64,000 nt of DNA from Tritrichomonas musculus (GCA_039105265.1 JAPFFF010000003.1:8184001-8248000), one strand, 5' to 3'. Positions 19,432-30,910 are shown, numbered from the stretch's first letter. Translations and numbers: made by a program. The notes: generated by a model not told the origin, from the letters alone.

Positions 19432-20491
19432 GAGTATCAAGAAAAAGTGGACATCGTTAAGATAGAGTGGCCATCACATAACTTTTTGATCTCAATATTT
19501 TGATAAGACATTCAAATTTTGAATATAGTTGTCAAAAATTCTGATAATTAAATATAAAGAATTGAAAATAAAGAGTTTCAAATGAAGGTATTTCTATTCT
19601 AAAGCTATTTTTTTGATTTTTATCTTTGTTTTTTCTTATGCTGGTCATAGATAAGCATTTGATTTGGCGTCAAAGAGATTTCCAGCAATCTTTACTATGA
19701 TAAATATATATAAAGTATTGAAAAGAAAATTTTATTAAAGAGTTTCAAATGAAGGTATTTCGATTCTAAAGCTATTTTTTTGATTTTTATCTTTGTTTTT
19801 TCTTATGCTGGTCATAGATATCATTCTGAATTTGATATCCTCGGACTTTTGAACAGAAACGAACATTAAACCCAGCAATTTCGACGTGTGGACTTGCAGC
19901 ATATCTTACTGGTGTTATTCCAAAGGTCACTTTTCATCTTAGAGTTGTACCTTATCATGGAACGGAAAATAGAGATAACTAAAATTTAGGTCTGTTCAGA
20001 ACTACAAGGTTCTAAAATCTGTATAGTTAGATTTTGAGATTCAGAATCTAAACTGTTGAGGCAGTTTTCGTGTGATTAATCTTTTTGCAAAATTTTATTC
20101 AATTAAAAACTTTATATTTCAATTAAAAACTTTCAGAAATTTCAAATTTTTAAAATAGCAATATATACTCAAATTTTATTTATATCAATGTATATCTTTA
20201 TTATAATATAATATTTAATATAGATTGCTATATATTATATAAATTTCATTATGTTTTTCAAAATTAAATAAGATAAATATGCTTATTTTAGTCATTAAAT
20301 ATAATTATATTTGAATAAATTCTTTAGAAAATATTTGAATAATCTCTATCAATTTATTTTGGAGAACGATGCCCACTTCTTTTTTTTCTGAGAATTTTAT
20401 TTTAATTTTGAATTCCTTATCAAAATATTGAGATAAAAAAGTTAAGTGATGGCCACTTTATCTTGACGATGTCCACTTTTTTTTGATACTC
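19432..20491. mobile_element. Non-autonomous TIR element (1,060 bp) with TA target duplication
   Basis: Inverted ends of about 95 bp begin GAGTATCAAGAAAAAGTGGA (left) and, mirrored, GAGTATCAAAAAAAAGTGGA (right). Both go on through GTGGCCATCAC and CTCAATATTTTGATAAG with scattered differences. TA flanks both ends (19,430-19,431 and 20,492-20,493). The interior has an 80-bp direct duplication (from 19,571 and 19,739) and short coding-like scraps but no complete frame. A decayed or internally rearranged Tc1/mariner-type copy fits best. Confidence 0.85.
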
Positions 20492-20608
20492 TAATGTATC
20501 TTTGATGGCTTAGCCATGTATCTTGATGAAGGAACAGGTACCGCTGAACCATAAAAGTCAAATCAATCAAAAGAAATGATATAGCTTAAGCCAACAAATC
20601 TTATAATT

Positions 20609-20649
20609 AATATGGTAACCGTATTTTTTATGGTAACACTTTTTTTTAG
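20609..20649 (+). repeat. Orphan terminal repeat of the GGTAACACT family
   Basis: Contains TATGGTAACCGTATTTTTTA then TGGTAACACTTTTTTTTAG. The same pattern recurs inverted at 43,301-43,355, and its inner part resembles the MITE at 15,949. No partner end was found nearby; the hAT-like element at 20,803 follows and may have interrupted it. Confidence 0.55.
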
Positions 20650-20802
20650 TAAAAAAATATAAATTTCAATTTTTCTCGATATATATGATATTTATTTAAA
20701 AACAAAGTATATCAATATATTCAGTAATACACATATAATATGCAACACAAATAAATTGATGCATATGTGGCGAATTTCAACAAATATTTTATGAAATTTC
20801 AA

Positions 20803-23240
20803 TAGCCTTGTTATTCTGATATCAATTATCAGGTTTGGCACTTTTTTTAACTCAGATAATCGATAATAAAATGCTATCGATTGGAACTTTTAATTGATGA
20901 AATCGATTATCAAGTATGAAATGTGATACAAAAAAAAATATGCTTTTGATATCGAATCTTGATTAATCGAAATTAATACCTGAAAAAACCATTAAAAATA
21001 GTATTTTAATGGCATAAAATAAATATATTCTAACTTATTATGTAAAAGAATCATCTTTTATTAAATTTTATAACGGATATGTTAAGTAAACAGTTAAAAA
21101 AGTTTACAAAATTTTAATACGTTAAAAAATTTTCAATATTGATAATCGATTATCAAATTTAATATCATCATATTATAAATAATATAAAACATATAATATA
21201 TATATAAAATTTAATTAAATTTTTACAGATAGATTTTAAAGATAAACAAATATTAATAATTTGAAGCAAACTTTCACAAAAAAAACAATAAACTATAGAA
21301 TATAAAAATTTTCAAAAATAAACTTTTTTTTAAAATAAATCAGGAGAGAATAAGAATATTTGAGTTTTAAATCCTTATAATTTCATATGAATAAAAAAAA
21401 TGATTTTATCATTAAATTTTTTTTTTTTGATTTGATATATTTATATATGTAAAAAACAAATAAAATAAAAACATTTACTTATTTTTATGAATGATATTAT
21501 TTCATTTAATTGCATTTTTTCTAAAAAAAATAGTGTTTTTTTTTTTATATATATAATTCCTTTTGAGCTTTCATGCTTTTCATTTGTTCCAAAATCATCA
21601 AATATCATTTGAACAATTAAAATTCATTTTTTATGCTTGTTTCTGAATTATTCTTTTGGCCAATCATAATTTTTAATATCATGATTTACATTGATTGTAA
21701 TTAATATATCCGATTTTTCTTTTAATAGATTTCATTAGGGTCGTAGACCTCAGATTTCTTGTTTTAAATTTGCAATTTCTTAGATTAATTTATTTTTTAA
21801 CATGAAATTATACTCATTATTTCTTTTGTTTTCAATGATTTACAAATATTTTCATTTTTTTGGAAATATCTTTATTTGTAATCTATAAAAATTTATTATT
21901 TTCTTAAATATAATTAGATATTTGTGTATATAAAATTTTAGTAAAATTAAAATATACGATAAGTCCAGGAATGAAAGATTTTTTGCATTCTAGAAGAGTC
22001 GAAACTAGCGAATTTGTAATAGATATGATTATAATTAAAATATTTTACTTAATAACAGATAATAAATTTAAACTATTAATTATTATATATTTAATGCGCT
22101 AGAAAACAAGATATTACTATAAAAAATGATGACTTTTGAATTCAAATACTGATCGTAATAGGCAAATTTTTAACCTTGGATAATTTTGTTAAAACTTTTC
22201 TATAAAAAGCATTTTATTAATCATTTATATCATAAAAAATATCATATATTTGATTTTTGATTGGTATAAATTGGAATTTATTGCCTAATAAAGTTGGACT
22301 TAGCTATTGTAAATAAAAAATGATATGTAATTTTTTGATCATTTGATGAAATGAAGCTCCAAAACATAAAATATCCTATTGAATATTGATAATCATCATT
22401 AGAAATTTATATTTTTTAAAAAATTAACAAAAATAAATAAATCATATTTCTATTACGAAAAATGTAGCGCACCAAATTCAGTGAAATTTAGCCATCAGAA
22501 AATGCATATATAATAACGATGATTTTATCAATATTTCAAAAATTTGTTATGAATTTGGAGAGAAAAGAAAGATTTGAAATTGAGAGGAATTCATGTAAAG
22601 TTCTCAATTCTGATTTTAAAAAACATAAATTTCTCATTTAAAACAATAATTATGATAAATCTAATAGATTAAAAATCTTATTATATTTGTGCTTAATAAA
22701 AATTCAAACAATAAATATAAAATATTCAAAATCAATCGTTTTTCGAAATCAAAATTTTGAAAAAATTATAAACGGTTTAGTGTCTACAGTTCTTGCATTC
22801 TCAAAACATCACATCACCAGAGATTTCATAAAAATGCTTTTTTCTTAATAAAAAAAGATTTTTGATCATTTTGAGCTCTTTTTTCTAATATTGTAGTTAA
22901 CTCTGATAGATATTTTTTTAAATTAATGTTGTATTGAGCGTTTTAGAAAAATGTAATATTATGTCATTTTTCTTAAATTTAGTTATAATTAATTTTTTTC
23001 ATATTAGCATATTTATACAAATTTTAAATTTATATAAAATTTAATTTTTTTATTTAATATAATAAGATAATTTCATTTTTACATTTTTCACTTATTCTCA
23101 CAAAAGTTAGTTTCCATACCTCTTAATCGATCTTTTATATCTATTCATTATTGATATCAGAGATTAAATTTTTGATTTGATATTGATATCAGAAAAATGG
23201 ATCAATTATCGATATCGAAAATCGAGACTTAACAAGCCTA
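20803..23240. mobile_element. hAT-like non-autonomous element (2,438 bp) with 8-bp target duplication
   Basis: Ends are TAGCCTTGTTA on the left and TAACAAGCCTA on the right (one mismatch), flanked by the direct repeat AATTTCAA (20,795-20,802 and 23,241-23,248). An 8-bp duplication with TAGxG-type termini is typical of hAT transposons. The left subterminal part, rich in ATCGAT and TATGAAATGTGATA, matches the right part of the 223-bp element at 58,667. No transposase frame is visible. The interior is featureless AT-rich sequence and may hold further old insertions. Confidence 0.8.
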
Positions 23241-23260
23241 AATTTCAACACTGACTGGAA

Positions 23261-23285
23261 CTTATATTTGTCATTAGCTAGTAAA
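23261..23285. repeat. 25-bp sequence with perfect inverted copy at 15,467-15,491
   Basis: Reads CTTATATTTGTCATTAGCTA followed by GTAAA. The exact reverse complement lies 7.8 kb to the left, on the far side of the nested transposons. Neither copy extends further. Confidence 0.7.
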
Positions 23286-24280
23286 TATTAATAAATATTA
23301 ATCAAAATGAAAGAAAAAATGCATAAAAAAATAATATTACAATATGCAAGCAATGCATTTGTCTTTAAACATGTTATAATTATGTTCATGATAATATAAA
23401 TAACTCGTTGATCAACTCAATTTAATTTGAACAAAAAAAAAAAGATATCAATTATTTCCATAAAATTCAATTTTTTTATAAAATAATTAAATAAATTCAT
23501 TATAATTAGATTATTTTATAAAAAAATTCGTCATACAAAAAACTTTTATTTTTATGAAATACAAAAATGTTTTTCCAAATATTTGATGTCTCAGTGAATA
23601 ATTGTAGATTTAAAAAATCCTCAGGCCAATATTTTTATATTCGCATAAAAAATATAAATGTCTTCAAAAAATCTAACTACAAATTGTATTCATGAAAATT
23701 CAAAAAGAAGATTTTTTCGATCACATTCAAATTTGAAAAATCTCACAAAATTCAAAGAAAAATGTTTTCATATTCTCAAAATTGAAAAGCAGATAATCTA
23801 TATAAAAACCTCTGAAATTATACTCTTAAAACACTATCTCTAAGTCATGAAAATTGGCCGTTATATTTGATTGAAAAAAAGATTTTTTTTCTCTCCAATA
23901 AATAAAGTAATAAACCATTGCTAGTGCATGATTTCTTTGTTGATAAAAGAAATGCTTCAATTCAGATAATATTGAACTTCAAAAAAAGATTTATTTTATA
24001 TATTAATATATAAATATATATATTAGTGTTTACTTTAACATGAAATCTGATTGGATTACTGCAATATAGTTTTGGTGATTTCATTTATTATTTCATTTAT
24101 ATAAATAAATATACAGATTATTTGAGCAAGCATTCATACATTTGGCAAGCCTTTTCATTTTTAGAAATTAATCATTTGAAAATCTATAATTTATATTGGA
24201 CTTATAAAGCATTTGAAACGAAAGGATTTATTTTTGAATTAATAAACGGTAAAGCTGTTTTATTCAAATTTATTATTTTT
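23286..24280. other. Intergenic, AT-rich
   Basis: No supported gene. A 61-codon frame at 23,658-23,843 is too short and too biased to call. From 24,044 the plus strand stays open into the hypothetical gene below without an ATG, with coding-looking residues such as WQAF and YWTYKAFETKG, so a lost start or an older longer gene is possible. Confidence 0.4.
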
Positions 24281-24679
24281 ATGGAAGTTAAGCCAAACTG
24301 GAAGAGAATAATTGTTGCAAATAGCTGCAGAGCATTTGTATATAATTTAAACGAATCCGAGAAGTTGATTTACAAGTTTAAAAGAAGAAAGAACAGAAAA
24401 GATGTAACAACAAAATATAAAAAATATTTATTAGAGCATCCAAATATCAAGGAAGTTGATATGAATGATTTGGTTACTGAAACATCAGAAATATCATCGC
24501 CAATTGATAACTCGATTGCAGTTCCTAATAGCCAGGATAACTTCAAAAAAAATATAGAGAATGAAATGATATTAAATTCAAAAGAATCTGAACCTTTCGA
24601 ACTTGACCTTTGGCCTTGTGAAAATAATCAAATTGATGAAACAAATGAGACAATCAATAATTATAATTTATATTTATAA
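24281..24679 (+). CDS. Hypothetical protein (132 aa from first ATG)
   Basis: The frame is open from about 24,044, but the first ATG is at 24,281 (MEVKPNWKRIIVANS). The N-terminal half is basic (YKFKRRKNRKDVTTKYKKYL) and the C-terminal half is acidic and Asn/Ser-rich, ending NNYNLYL. A basic, possibly nucleic-acid-binding head and a disordered acidic tail would fit, but no family is recognised. The long open lead-in without ATG could mean that the 5' end is missing and that this is a decaying gene. Confidence 0.35.
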   Translation: MEVKPNWKRIIVANSCRAFVYNLNESEKLIYKFKRRKNRKDVTTKYKKYLLEHPNIKEVDMNDLVTETSEISSPIDNSIAVPNSQDNFKKNIENEMILNSKESEPFELDLWPCENNQIDETNETINNYNLYL

Positions 24680-25561
24680 TCATATAATTTCGTATGGTAA
24701 TATACAAATATATAAAAATTAATAGAATTGCATTTTAATTATCTATTACTAGAGTATTATTATATTATTTTATTAAAAAAAAATCGTTTCTCAAAAATCA
24801 TGACTTGCTTTTATTTCTTAAAAAAATTTATGAATTAATTGAAGATTTCAATTTGAAGTCAGACAGAAATAAATTCAACAACAACAAAAAAAAAAAATAT
24901 AAATCAAATTTTTTTTTTATCATTCACCAAAAATGATCAGAACTTATTTTCATAGCATATCTTTATTTTCAAATATTTAATGAATATTATGATGATATAT
25001 GAAAATTCATTTATAAATAATATTATTGATAAAAGCAATATTTACTGTTTTTAATGTTTTTATATAATTTAATTTCAAAATTTTATTGATAATTGATGAA
25101 AATAAATTCATTCTTTTTAAAAAAAAATTGAGAGAAAAGGAAATAACTTTGATTATATAGAATTTCATTTCTGATAAAAGATTTTCTCGATAAATTTGAT
25201 CACAAATTGGAATTATGATTAACTTTTGGATTTGAAATGGTCGGCGTAAAATGATAAGTTCCAATGTATTGTTTTAGATTAATTATATATTAGGATATAT
25301 GAAATGTATTCTATTTTTTCCATTAAGATCTCGGTTCAATTTCTTAATATTGCTTGAAATTGTTTAATATGAAAAAAGATAATTCTTCAATTTATACTAA
25401 TTATGATCTTATGAATGGAACTTCAAAATAAAGGCAAGATAAAAGAGCAATTCTTTATTGTTGAGACAAGTGGCATGAGGTGGAATACAAATTGATGATA
25501 TAGTCAAAAAGCTTTTTTGTTTTATCAATTGATAGAAGCTTTTATAAAGCTAATGTTCATA
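24680..25561. other. Intergenic, AT-rich
   Basis: Nothing supported. A minus-strand frame at 25,007-25,264 is low-complexity Ile/Lys/Asn sequence expected by chance in such DNA. Confidence 0.5.
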
Positions 25562-25665
25562 TTTGTATGTATTTGATATATCGGTAAAATTACATAAAAA
25601 GCCTGGTCCATTCAATCTTGCTTTGTTTTCTTTAATATCAATCATTTCCTAATTTGACTCTTTTG
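25562..25665 (-). pseudogene. Decayed fragment of the discoidin-like gene next door
   Basis: About 100 bp matching the C-terminal part of the gene at 26,165-27,142, with a gap. It shares ATGTATTTGATATATCGGTA and then GGTCCATTCAATCTTGC, TTGTTTTCTTTAATATCAAT and CATTTCC. The piece between these blocks (about 35 bp in the intact gene) is replaced by unrelated bases. It is a partial duplicate on the same strand, 600 bp downstream of the intact gene's end. Confidence 0.75.
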
Positions 25666-25857
25666 CATATAACTCAAAAATAAAATGATGAAACTTTGTT
25701 ATTTGTTTGATATATTTATCATTAACAAATAAAAGCTTATATATTAAGTATATTAAAAATATGGTTAAGTTATCAAATTAAATTGTTAACTTAACAAAAA
25801 ATTTGGGATTTTTTGAGTACTAAAAAAACGTGCAAAAAAATTCAAGTTTATTTTAAT

Positions 25858-26110
25858 ATGGATGCCCAACAATATTTTTTCAATAATGAGAAACATTCAA
25901 GAAAAACTTCTTGAGCTTCTCGAAAGTAAAGATGATTTGAAGGATACTCTTTAGCCATTTGCCAATTTTTTAACAGAGCATCTGGAACAAAGAGATATTG
26001 ATATACAATTAAATATGCTCAATATATTTGTTCATTCTGATTCCCAAACTATTGGAAAAGAAATGCGAAGAATTTTTGAAAAAATAGTTGAATATGAAAA
26101 ACAACATTAA
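25858..26110 (+). pseudogene. N-terminal fragment of an ankyrin/DUF3447-type gene
   Basis: Starts at an ATG (MDAQQYF), shifts frame after about nine codons, then reads MRNIQEKLLELLESKDDLKD. An in-frame TAG follows two codons later. It continues with FANFLTEHLEQRDIDIQLNM and ends before a terminal TAA near 26,107-26,109. The pattern matches the first 80 residues of the intact paralogues at 29,331 and 36,294 (MSSQEYL...IQENILNFLEE). Everything after the first domain is gone. Confidence 0.75.
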
Positions 26111-26164
26111 TAAATAAAATAAATTTAGGCATGATAAATATAAGAAATTATGATATCATATTGT

Positions 26165-27142
26165 TTATTCTGTTTTGATATAGCCAAAGAATTCAATGGC
26201 AGATAATCCAACATAATATCTATATGATGTCTGATATGCATTTTTCCAATTATCTATTTGCATGTATTTGATATATCGGTAAAATTTTCCAGGATTTGAA
26301 CAAGCAAAATGACTTGAAAAACTTGGTCCATTCAATCTTGCATTGTTTTCTTTAATATCAATCATTTCCCAATTTTTCTTATCATTTGATCCAACAAATT
26401 TCCATGTTTTTGGATGAAGACTGTTAACAGGATTATAAGATGTTCTTATTGAATATGATGTCATATTTATTTTTCTATTTACAAAATCAAATTCTATTTC
26501 GGCATCACTTTCTGAATAAACCGTTCCAGAATCTCTACAGTTAATATATGTTTTAAGATAATCGAGGTCACTATATAATAATATATTAGATAAAGTAAAT
26601 TGAGGAATATTGCCAGTTCCTTTAAGTCTTAAATGATCATTGTTTCCATCAACTATATCATTGGTGTTTTGTTTAATATATGAAATGATTCCATTGAAAA
26701 TCTTATTTCCCGAATATTGGCATTCAATAATATTGTTATCTATATTTGATTCGTTTTCAAGAAGTTCTCTTATTTTATCAAATAATTTTTTTTTATCATT
26801 TGGAATTGAAATATAATTTCCGTTGCTTTCAACTATTGCATGAAATATATGTATAATATCTTCAAAAAGTTGTTCGTGATTTCCATTTTGAAACATATTT
26901 CCAAGATTAAAAACATATTGTTTAATATTTGGATTATTTTTGTATTTTTCATCAATTACTTTTGAAATTACTCGTGCTTTGTTAACAGTAGTATTTACTA
27001 CTATTTTATTGGTCTCCTCTATTGCAATATTATCATTTTTCTTTTTGTTGTATCTCATTTCAACAATTATTTTGAAATTTCCACTTGTATCATTTAAAAA
27101 TAATCTTTGGAAAGAGGAGTAAGGTATTTGATAAACCAGCAT
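26165..27142 (-). CDS. Protein with C-terminal F5/8-type C (discoidin)-like domain
   Basis: A 325-aa protein from an ATG at 27,142. Residues about 150-322 form a discoidin-like beta-sandwich: FNGIISYI, then DAEIEFDFVNRKINMTSYSI, KTWKFVGSNDKKNWEMID and a closing LSAIEFFG. These blocks line up with the C-terminal domain of the kinase at 38,737-40,569. The N-terminal half is lysine- and asparagine-rich and mostly helical, and in related trichomonad proteins this position often holds a BTB or similar domain; I cannot see one clearly here. The domain usually binds proteins or sugars. There is no signal peptide, so it is likely intracellular. Confidence 0.75.
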   Translation of the reverse strand: MLVYQIPYSSFQRLFLNDTSGNFKIIVEMRYNKKKNDNIAIEETNKIVVNTTVNKARVISKVIDEKYKNNPNIKQYVFNLGNMFQNGNHEQLFEDIIHIFHAIVESNGNYISIPNDKKKLFDKIRELLENESNIDNNIIECQYSGNKIFNGIISYIKQNTNDIVDGNNDHLRLKGTGNIPQFTLSNILLYSDLDYLKTYINCRDSGTVYSESDAEIEFDFVNRKINMTSYSIRTSYNPVNSLHPKTWKFVGSNDKKNWEMIDIKENNARLNGPSFSSHFACSNPGKFYRYIKYMQIDNWKNAYQTSYRYYVGLSAIEFFGYIKTE

Positions 27143-28385
27143 TTATTAAAATAGATTATCCAATCTGTCATATCATTTTGAAAATATTAGAAAATTTTGG
27201 AAAATATTTGAAAAGAAAATTTGTATTTTGTAAAATTGTAGTAAAAACACGTCTTCTGAATCATTATATTATTTCATTAGGTATCTATTTAGAAAATTTT
27301 GTTAAAATAGATAAAATGTTAACATTTTAATTGAAATTTTCAATCGCACTTAATATTGAATGAAAAATCAGTCAAAAATTCAATTATTTGAATTGGTTTT
27401 AATGATCAAGTTTCGGGAAATATAATAAGAAAAAAAATTTTTATTCCAAGTATATTAAAGAGCCCAAATTTTTTGAGAAAAGTTTACTTTAAGTTCTAAA
27501 AAATTTTTTAAATTCTGTTTATATCTCATGTAACATAAACTGTAATAAAGAGTATTAATGAATAAGTTTATATTATGTTTCGGGGAAATATAATAAGGCA
27601 ATTTCTAGAAGTTTCGTATATAAATGGAAATGATGCTCAAAAAGTAAGTTCGACAAACTGTAATTCTTTTTAATTTTATCCATTCCATTTCTGTAGTTTA
27701 TGGAGCTACTTTTGAGAAAAAGTAAAAAAAATTGAAAAGGACAAGAAAAAAAAATTATAAAAAAGATTTTCCCTTGGGTTTATTACTAAAATGAATAAGG
27801 AAGGAATAAAGATAACATTTTTATTATTAGAAAAATATTCAATATACTCAGTGTATTTTGTGTATCAGGAATGTGATGATATAAATCCTAAAAAAGGCCA
27901 ACAATAGAACAATTAATTGGCTGTTATAAGTTCTGTTTTAAAGAAAAAAATATTATTGACATTCAAAATAATTATGCCTTGCAACTATAAATAATTTTGT
28001 TATGTATTACCAACAACCAATACTTTTTAGCGAATCTAATGCTCGGTATTTAAGTGGACTATCAAAATATAATGGATAAAGTTCTCAAAATAATATTTTT
28101 TATTCAATATTATAATTCTTGTTGAGAAGAATTAAGCAATAACTTTGGTATAATGAATGTAAATAGCTTTAGTTTAATCCTAGCTTGGTACAACTAGTAT
28201 TAATATTATAATTATTTTGTCAAATAACTATCATTTAAATTTGAAAAAAAAAAAAAAAAAAAAAAAAACACTTGGTAATTACAATTGTAATTAATATAAT
28301 TATTAAATGTTTTTATTTAATAGAAAATTGAAGGCGATATTTGAATATTAATATTGGTACAAATTTTTTCAAAAGGAACTTTTTA
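27143..28385. other. Intergenic, AT-rich, with a 25-nt poly(A) tract
   Basis: No gene seen. A repeated TTTCGGGAAATATAATAAG-like motif occurs near 27,412 and 27,577. The A tract is at 28,244-28,268. Confidence 0.5.
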
Positions 28386-28393
28386 ATTGAGAT

Positions 28394-29298
28394 AGAGGTG
28401 AGGCTGCGAAAATTTTTGGTATTTTTTAATAATATTAATACATATTATTTTATTCCAGAATTAAATGCTATTTATGATAATTTCACTAATATTTTTTTCA
28501 GATTTTTAGCTATAAATCTATTTTTAAAATTGAATAGCATCTATCTTATTATAATTTCAATTTTATCTTAATAAAAAAATTCTATTTACTCAAAATAATA
28601 AATAATTTAATTATCAATATTTAATATATAGATGTGAATATAATATTAAAATCTTCGACTAAGAATTATAAATCAAAATAATGATTTTTTATGACTTAAC
28701 TAACTATCATCTAATTATAAGCATGATTTTTTTGGTAAATTATTGATAAATATTAAAATAAATACTTATTGTGAGGTTGATACCAAAATAAAAACAAATG
28801 AAATTATTTAGATATTTGTGAAGTTTACATCATTAACGTATATAGAATTATATTCAATATTAAACCTCAATCCTAGCTAAAATTGTAAAAAATTTTTTAA
28901 AAATATTTTGATATGTTTGCCAGCACCAGATAAGTTAAGAGATAAACTATAGTTATCCCTTTGGTCTTTAATATAGAAGAAAATTTCTCTTTAAATTGAA
29001 AAATATTTTTTTGAATTTTGACCAAAAACGCATTCATTGAATAGCTTTCTTATTAAAAAATAGATATCATCTATATACAAATGAAATTTAATGGTTGAAA
29101 AGAAAAAATAATGACGAATATATGAATTATGACATTTTGAAATATCAATACAATTTCAATTTTTTTTGATTAAATCTGAAAAAAAGTATATGATATGAAA
29201 AGGTAACAAAACCATAATACTATATTTTTAATTTATTTTTAATTTTGTTGATTATTATTCCTAAAAAAGTTCATTTAAAATTTCGCAGTCTCACCTCT
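28394..29298. mobile_element. TIR element (905 bp) just upstream of an ankyrin gene
   Basis: Inverted ends AGAGGTGAGGCTGCGAAAA (left) and, mirrored, AGAGGTGAGACTGCGAAA (right) are flanked by the 8-bp direct repeat ATTGAGAT (28,386-28,393 and 29,299-29,306). If the next base pair is counted in, the ends read TAGAGGTG, in the style of hAT elements. No transposase is encoded; the interior is AT-rich. It ends 32 bp before the ATG at 29,331, so it has taken the place of the gene's original upstream region. Confidence 0.8.
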
Positions 29299-29330
29299 AT
29301 TGAGATTCAACAATTTCTTTAATAATAATC

Positions 29331-30533
29331 ATGAGTTCTCAGGAATACTTGAACATGATGAAGGATATCCAAGAAAACATTCTGAATTTTCTTGAGGAAA
29401 ATCCCAATTCAGAGGAATACTTACTAATTCTCGAAGACAAATTTAATGATTCAAAAATAAGTGATAACCGGTATGATCTTTTGTTATTACTACACTTAAT
29501 TTCCAAAATCGGGAATAACTGTCATCGTTTTCCAAATTTTTTCAGCAAAATCGAAAAAATTTTACTCATTTTCAAAGATCACATCAAAAAATATTTTTCA
29601 AATTCAGAAATATTCAATATTTTTAAGAGCAACAAAAGGATTCTTTTATTTCTCATTGAGCAGCAAATAATAGTTTTTGATGAAAATATAGTAAGAAAAA
29701 TCATAAAAATAGACAAATTCATAGAGGCCAAATATCCACAGTATTTTCAGCCAGAAATTCAACCATTCATCAATGAAAAATGGTTTCCAAAATATAATCC
29801 AAAAGATTGGAAATCAAATAATAAATGGGTTGGAGAGCTAAAGAAAGAATTACCTGAAAATTTTTATGAAAAACGAAAAGAAGGTGAAAATGACAGCGAA
29901 ATCTGTGAATTGATCCGAAAGGACATGATTACAGAATTTATTGCTTACGTTGCTAAAAAAGGAATTTTACTTGACGCGAAAATTCAACCATCAATTTATG
30001 AAACAAATTCATTTTTACTTAATAAGCCAAAAAAATCAAACCAAAATCAATTCCCTATTCAAAATAACCAAGAAGATGAAGGATTTTCATTGATTGAGTA
30101 TGCTGTGTTTTTTGGTTCAATTCAAATATTTAACCACTTGCGACTAGAAGGTGTCGGATTAACGCCATCGATGTGGTTTTTGGCCATTCATGGTCAAAAT
30201 GCAGAAATGATTCACTTTCTGGAAGACAATCATGTTGAATTAGAGGATGAGTCATACAAACAAGTCTTTTATGAATCAATCAAATGCCACCACAACGACA
30301 TTGCAAATTTCTTCATAAACAACTTCTTACAAAATGATGAAGAAAATTCACAGGATACAATCAACAAATGCCTCAAATATCATAATTTCGCCTTTTTGAA
30401 AAATGAGTCCATTAGTGAATCTTCATTTTGCAACTTGTGCAAGTACGATTATTGTGCACTTGTTGATAAACTTTTGAAAGACAAGGTTATAGATGTAAAC
30501 AAAAAAGAAATTTTCAATATTCTGTTAATGTAA
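29331..30533 (+). CDS. Ankyrin protein, DUF3447-type N-terminal part
   Basis: A 400-codon frame starting MSSQEYLNMMKDIQENIL. It has the layout of the large trichomonad ankyrin family: a helical head of about 200 residues, the linker RKEGENDSEICELIRKD, the conserved IQPSIYETNSFLL, then SLIEYAVFFGSIQIFNHLRL and the DUF3447-like block (AIHGQNAEMIHFLE, ESIKCHHNDIANFFI). The same blocks occur in the intact 714-aa paralogue at 36,294. The frame stops just after a first ankyrin unit (KDKVIDVN) in NKKEIFNILLM, where the paralogue goes on with further ankyrin repeats. The continuation appears to be the minisatellite-separated islands downstream. Such proteins are thought to be protein-interaction scaffolds. 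Confidence 0.8.
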   Translation: MSSQEYLNMMKDIQENILNFLEENPNSEEYLLILEDKFNDSKISDNRYDLLLLLHLISKIGNNCHRFPNFFSKIEKILLIFKDHIKKYFSNSEIFNIFKSNKRILLFLIEQQIIVFDENIVRKIIKIDKFIEAKYPQYFQPEIQPFINEKWFPKYNPKDWKSNNKWVGELKKELPENFYEKRKEGENDSEICELIRKDMITEFIAYVAKKGILLDAKIQPSIYETNSFLLNKPKKSNQNQFPIQNNQEDEGFSLIEYAVFFGSIQIFNHLRLEGVGLTPSMWFLAIHGQNAEMIHFLEDNHVELEDESYKQVFYESIKCHHNDIANFFINNFLQNDEENSQDTINKCLKYHNFAFLKNESISESSFCNLCKYDYCALVDKLLKDKVIDVNKKEIFNILLM

Positions 30534-30910
30534 TTTCAATTGATAATTATTTAATTATGTTAAAATCATATCTTTCAATAAAATTCTAATTCATATGTTT
30601 CAATACCATTCAAAATCATATTATTCAATACCATTTAAAATCATATCTTTCAATGAAATTCAAAATCATATCTTTCAATACCATTCGAAATCATATCTTT
30701 TAATTCAGTTCAAAATCATATTATTCAATACAATTCAGAATCGCATCTTTCGATAAAATTCAAAATCATATCTTTTAATTCAATTCAAAATTATCTTTCA
30801 ATGAAATTCAAAATCATATCTTTTGATAAAATTCAAAATCATATCTTTCAATGAAATTCAAAATCATATATTTCGATAAAATTCAAAATCATATCTTTCA
30901 ATGAAATTTT

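Noticed and set aside
25007-25264. 85-codon minus-strand ORF
   Set aside because: Ile/Lys/Asn-rich chance frame in AT-rich intergenic DNA; no resemblance to a family.
27085-27330. Plus-strand ORF over the 5' end of the discoidin-like gene
   Set aside because: Overlaps a well-supported gene on the other strand and has low-complexity Ile/Lys/Phe sequence.
28341-28571. 76-codon ORF
   Set aside because: Straddles the left end of the TIR element at 28,394 and its target duplication; chance frame.
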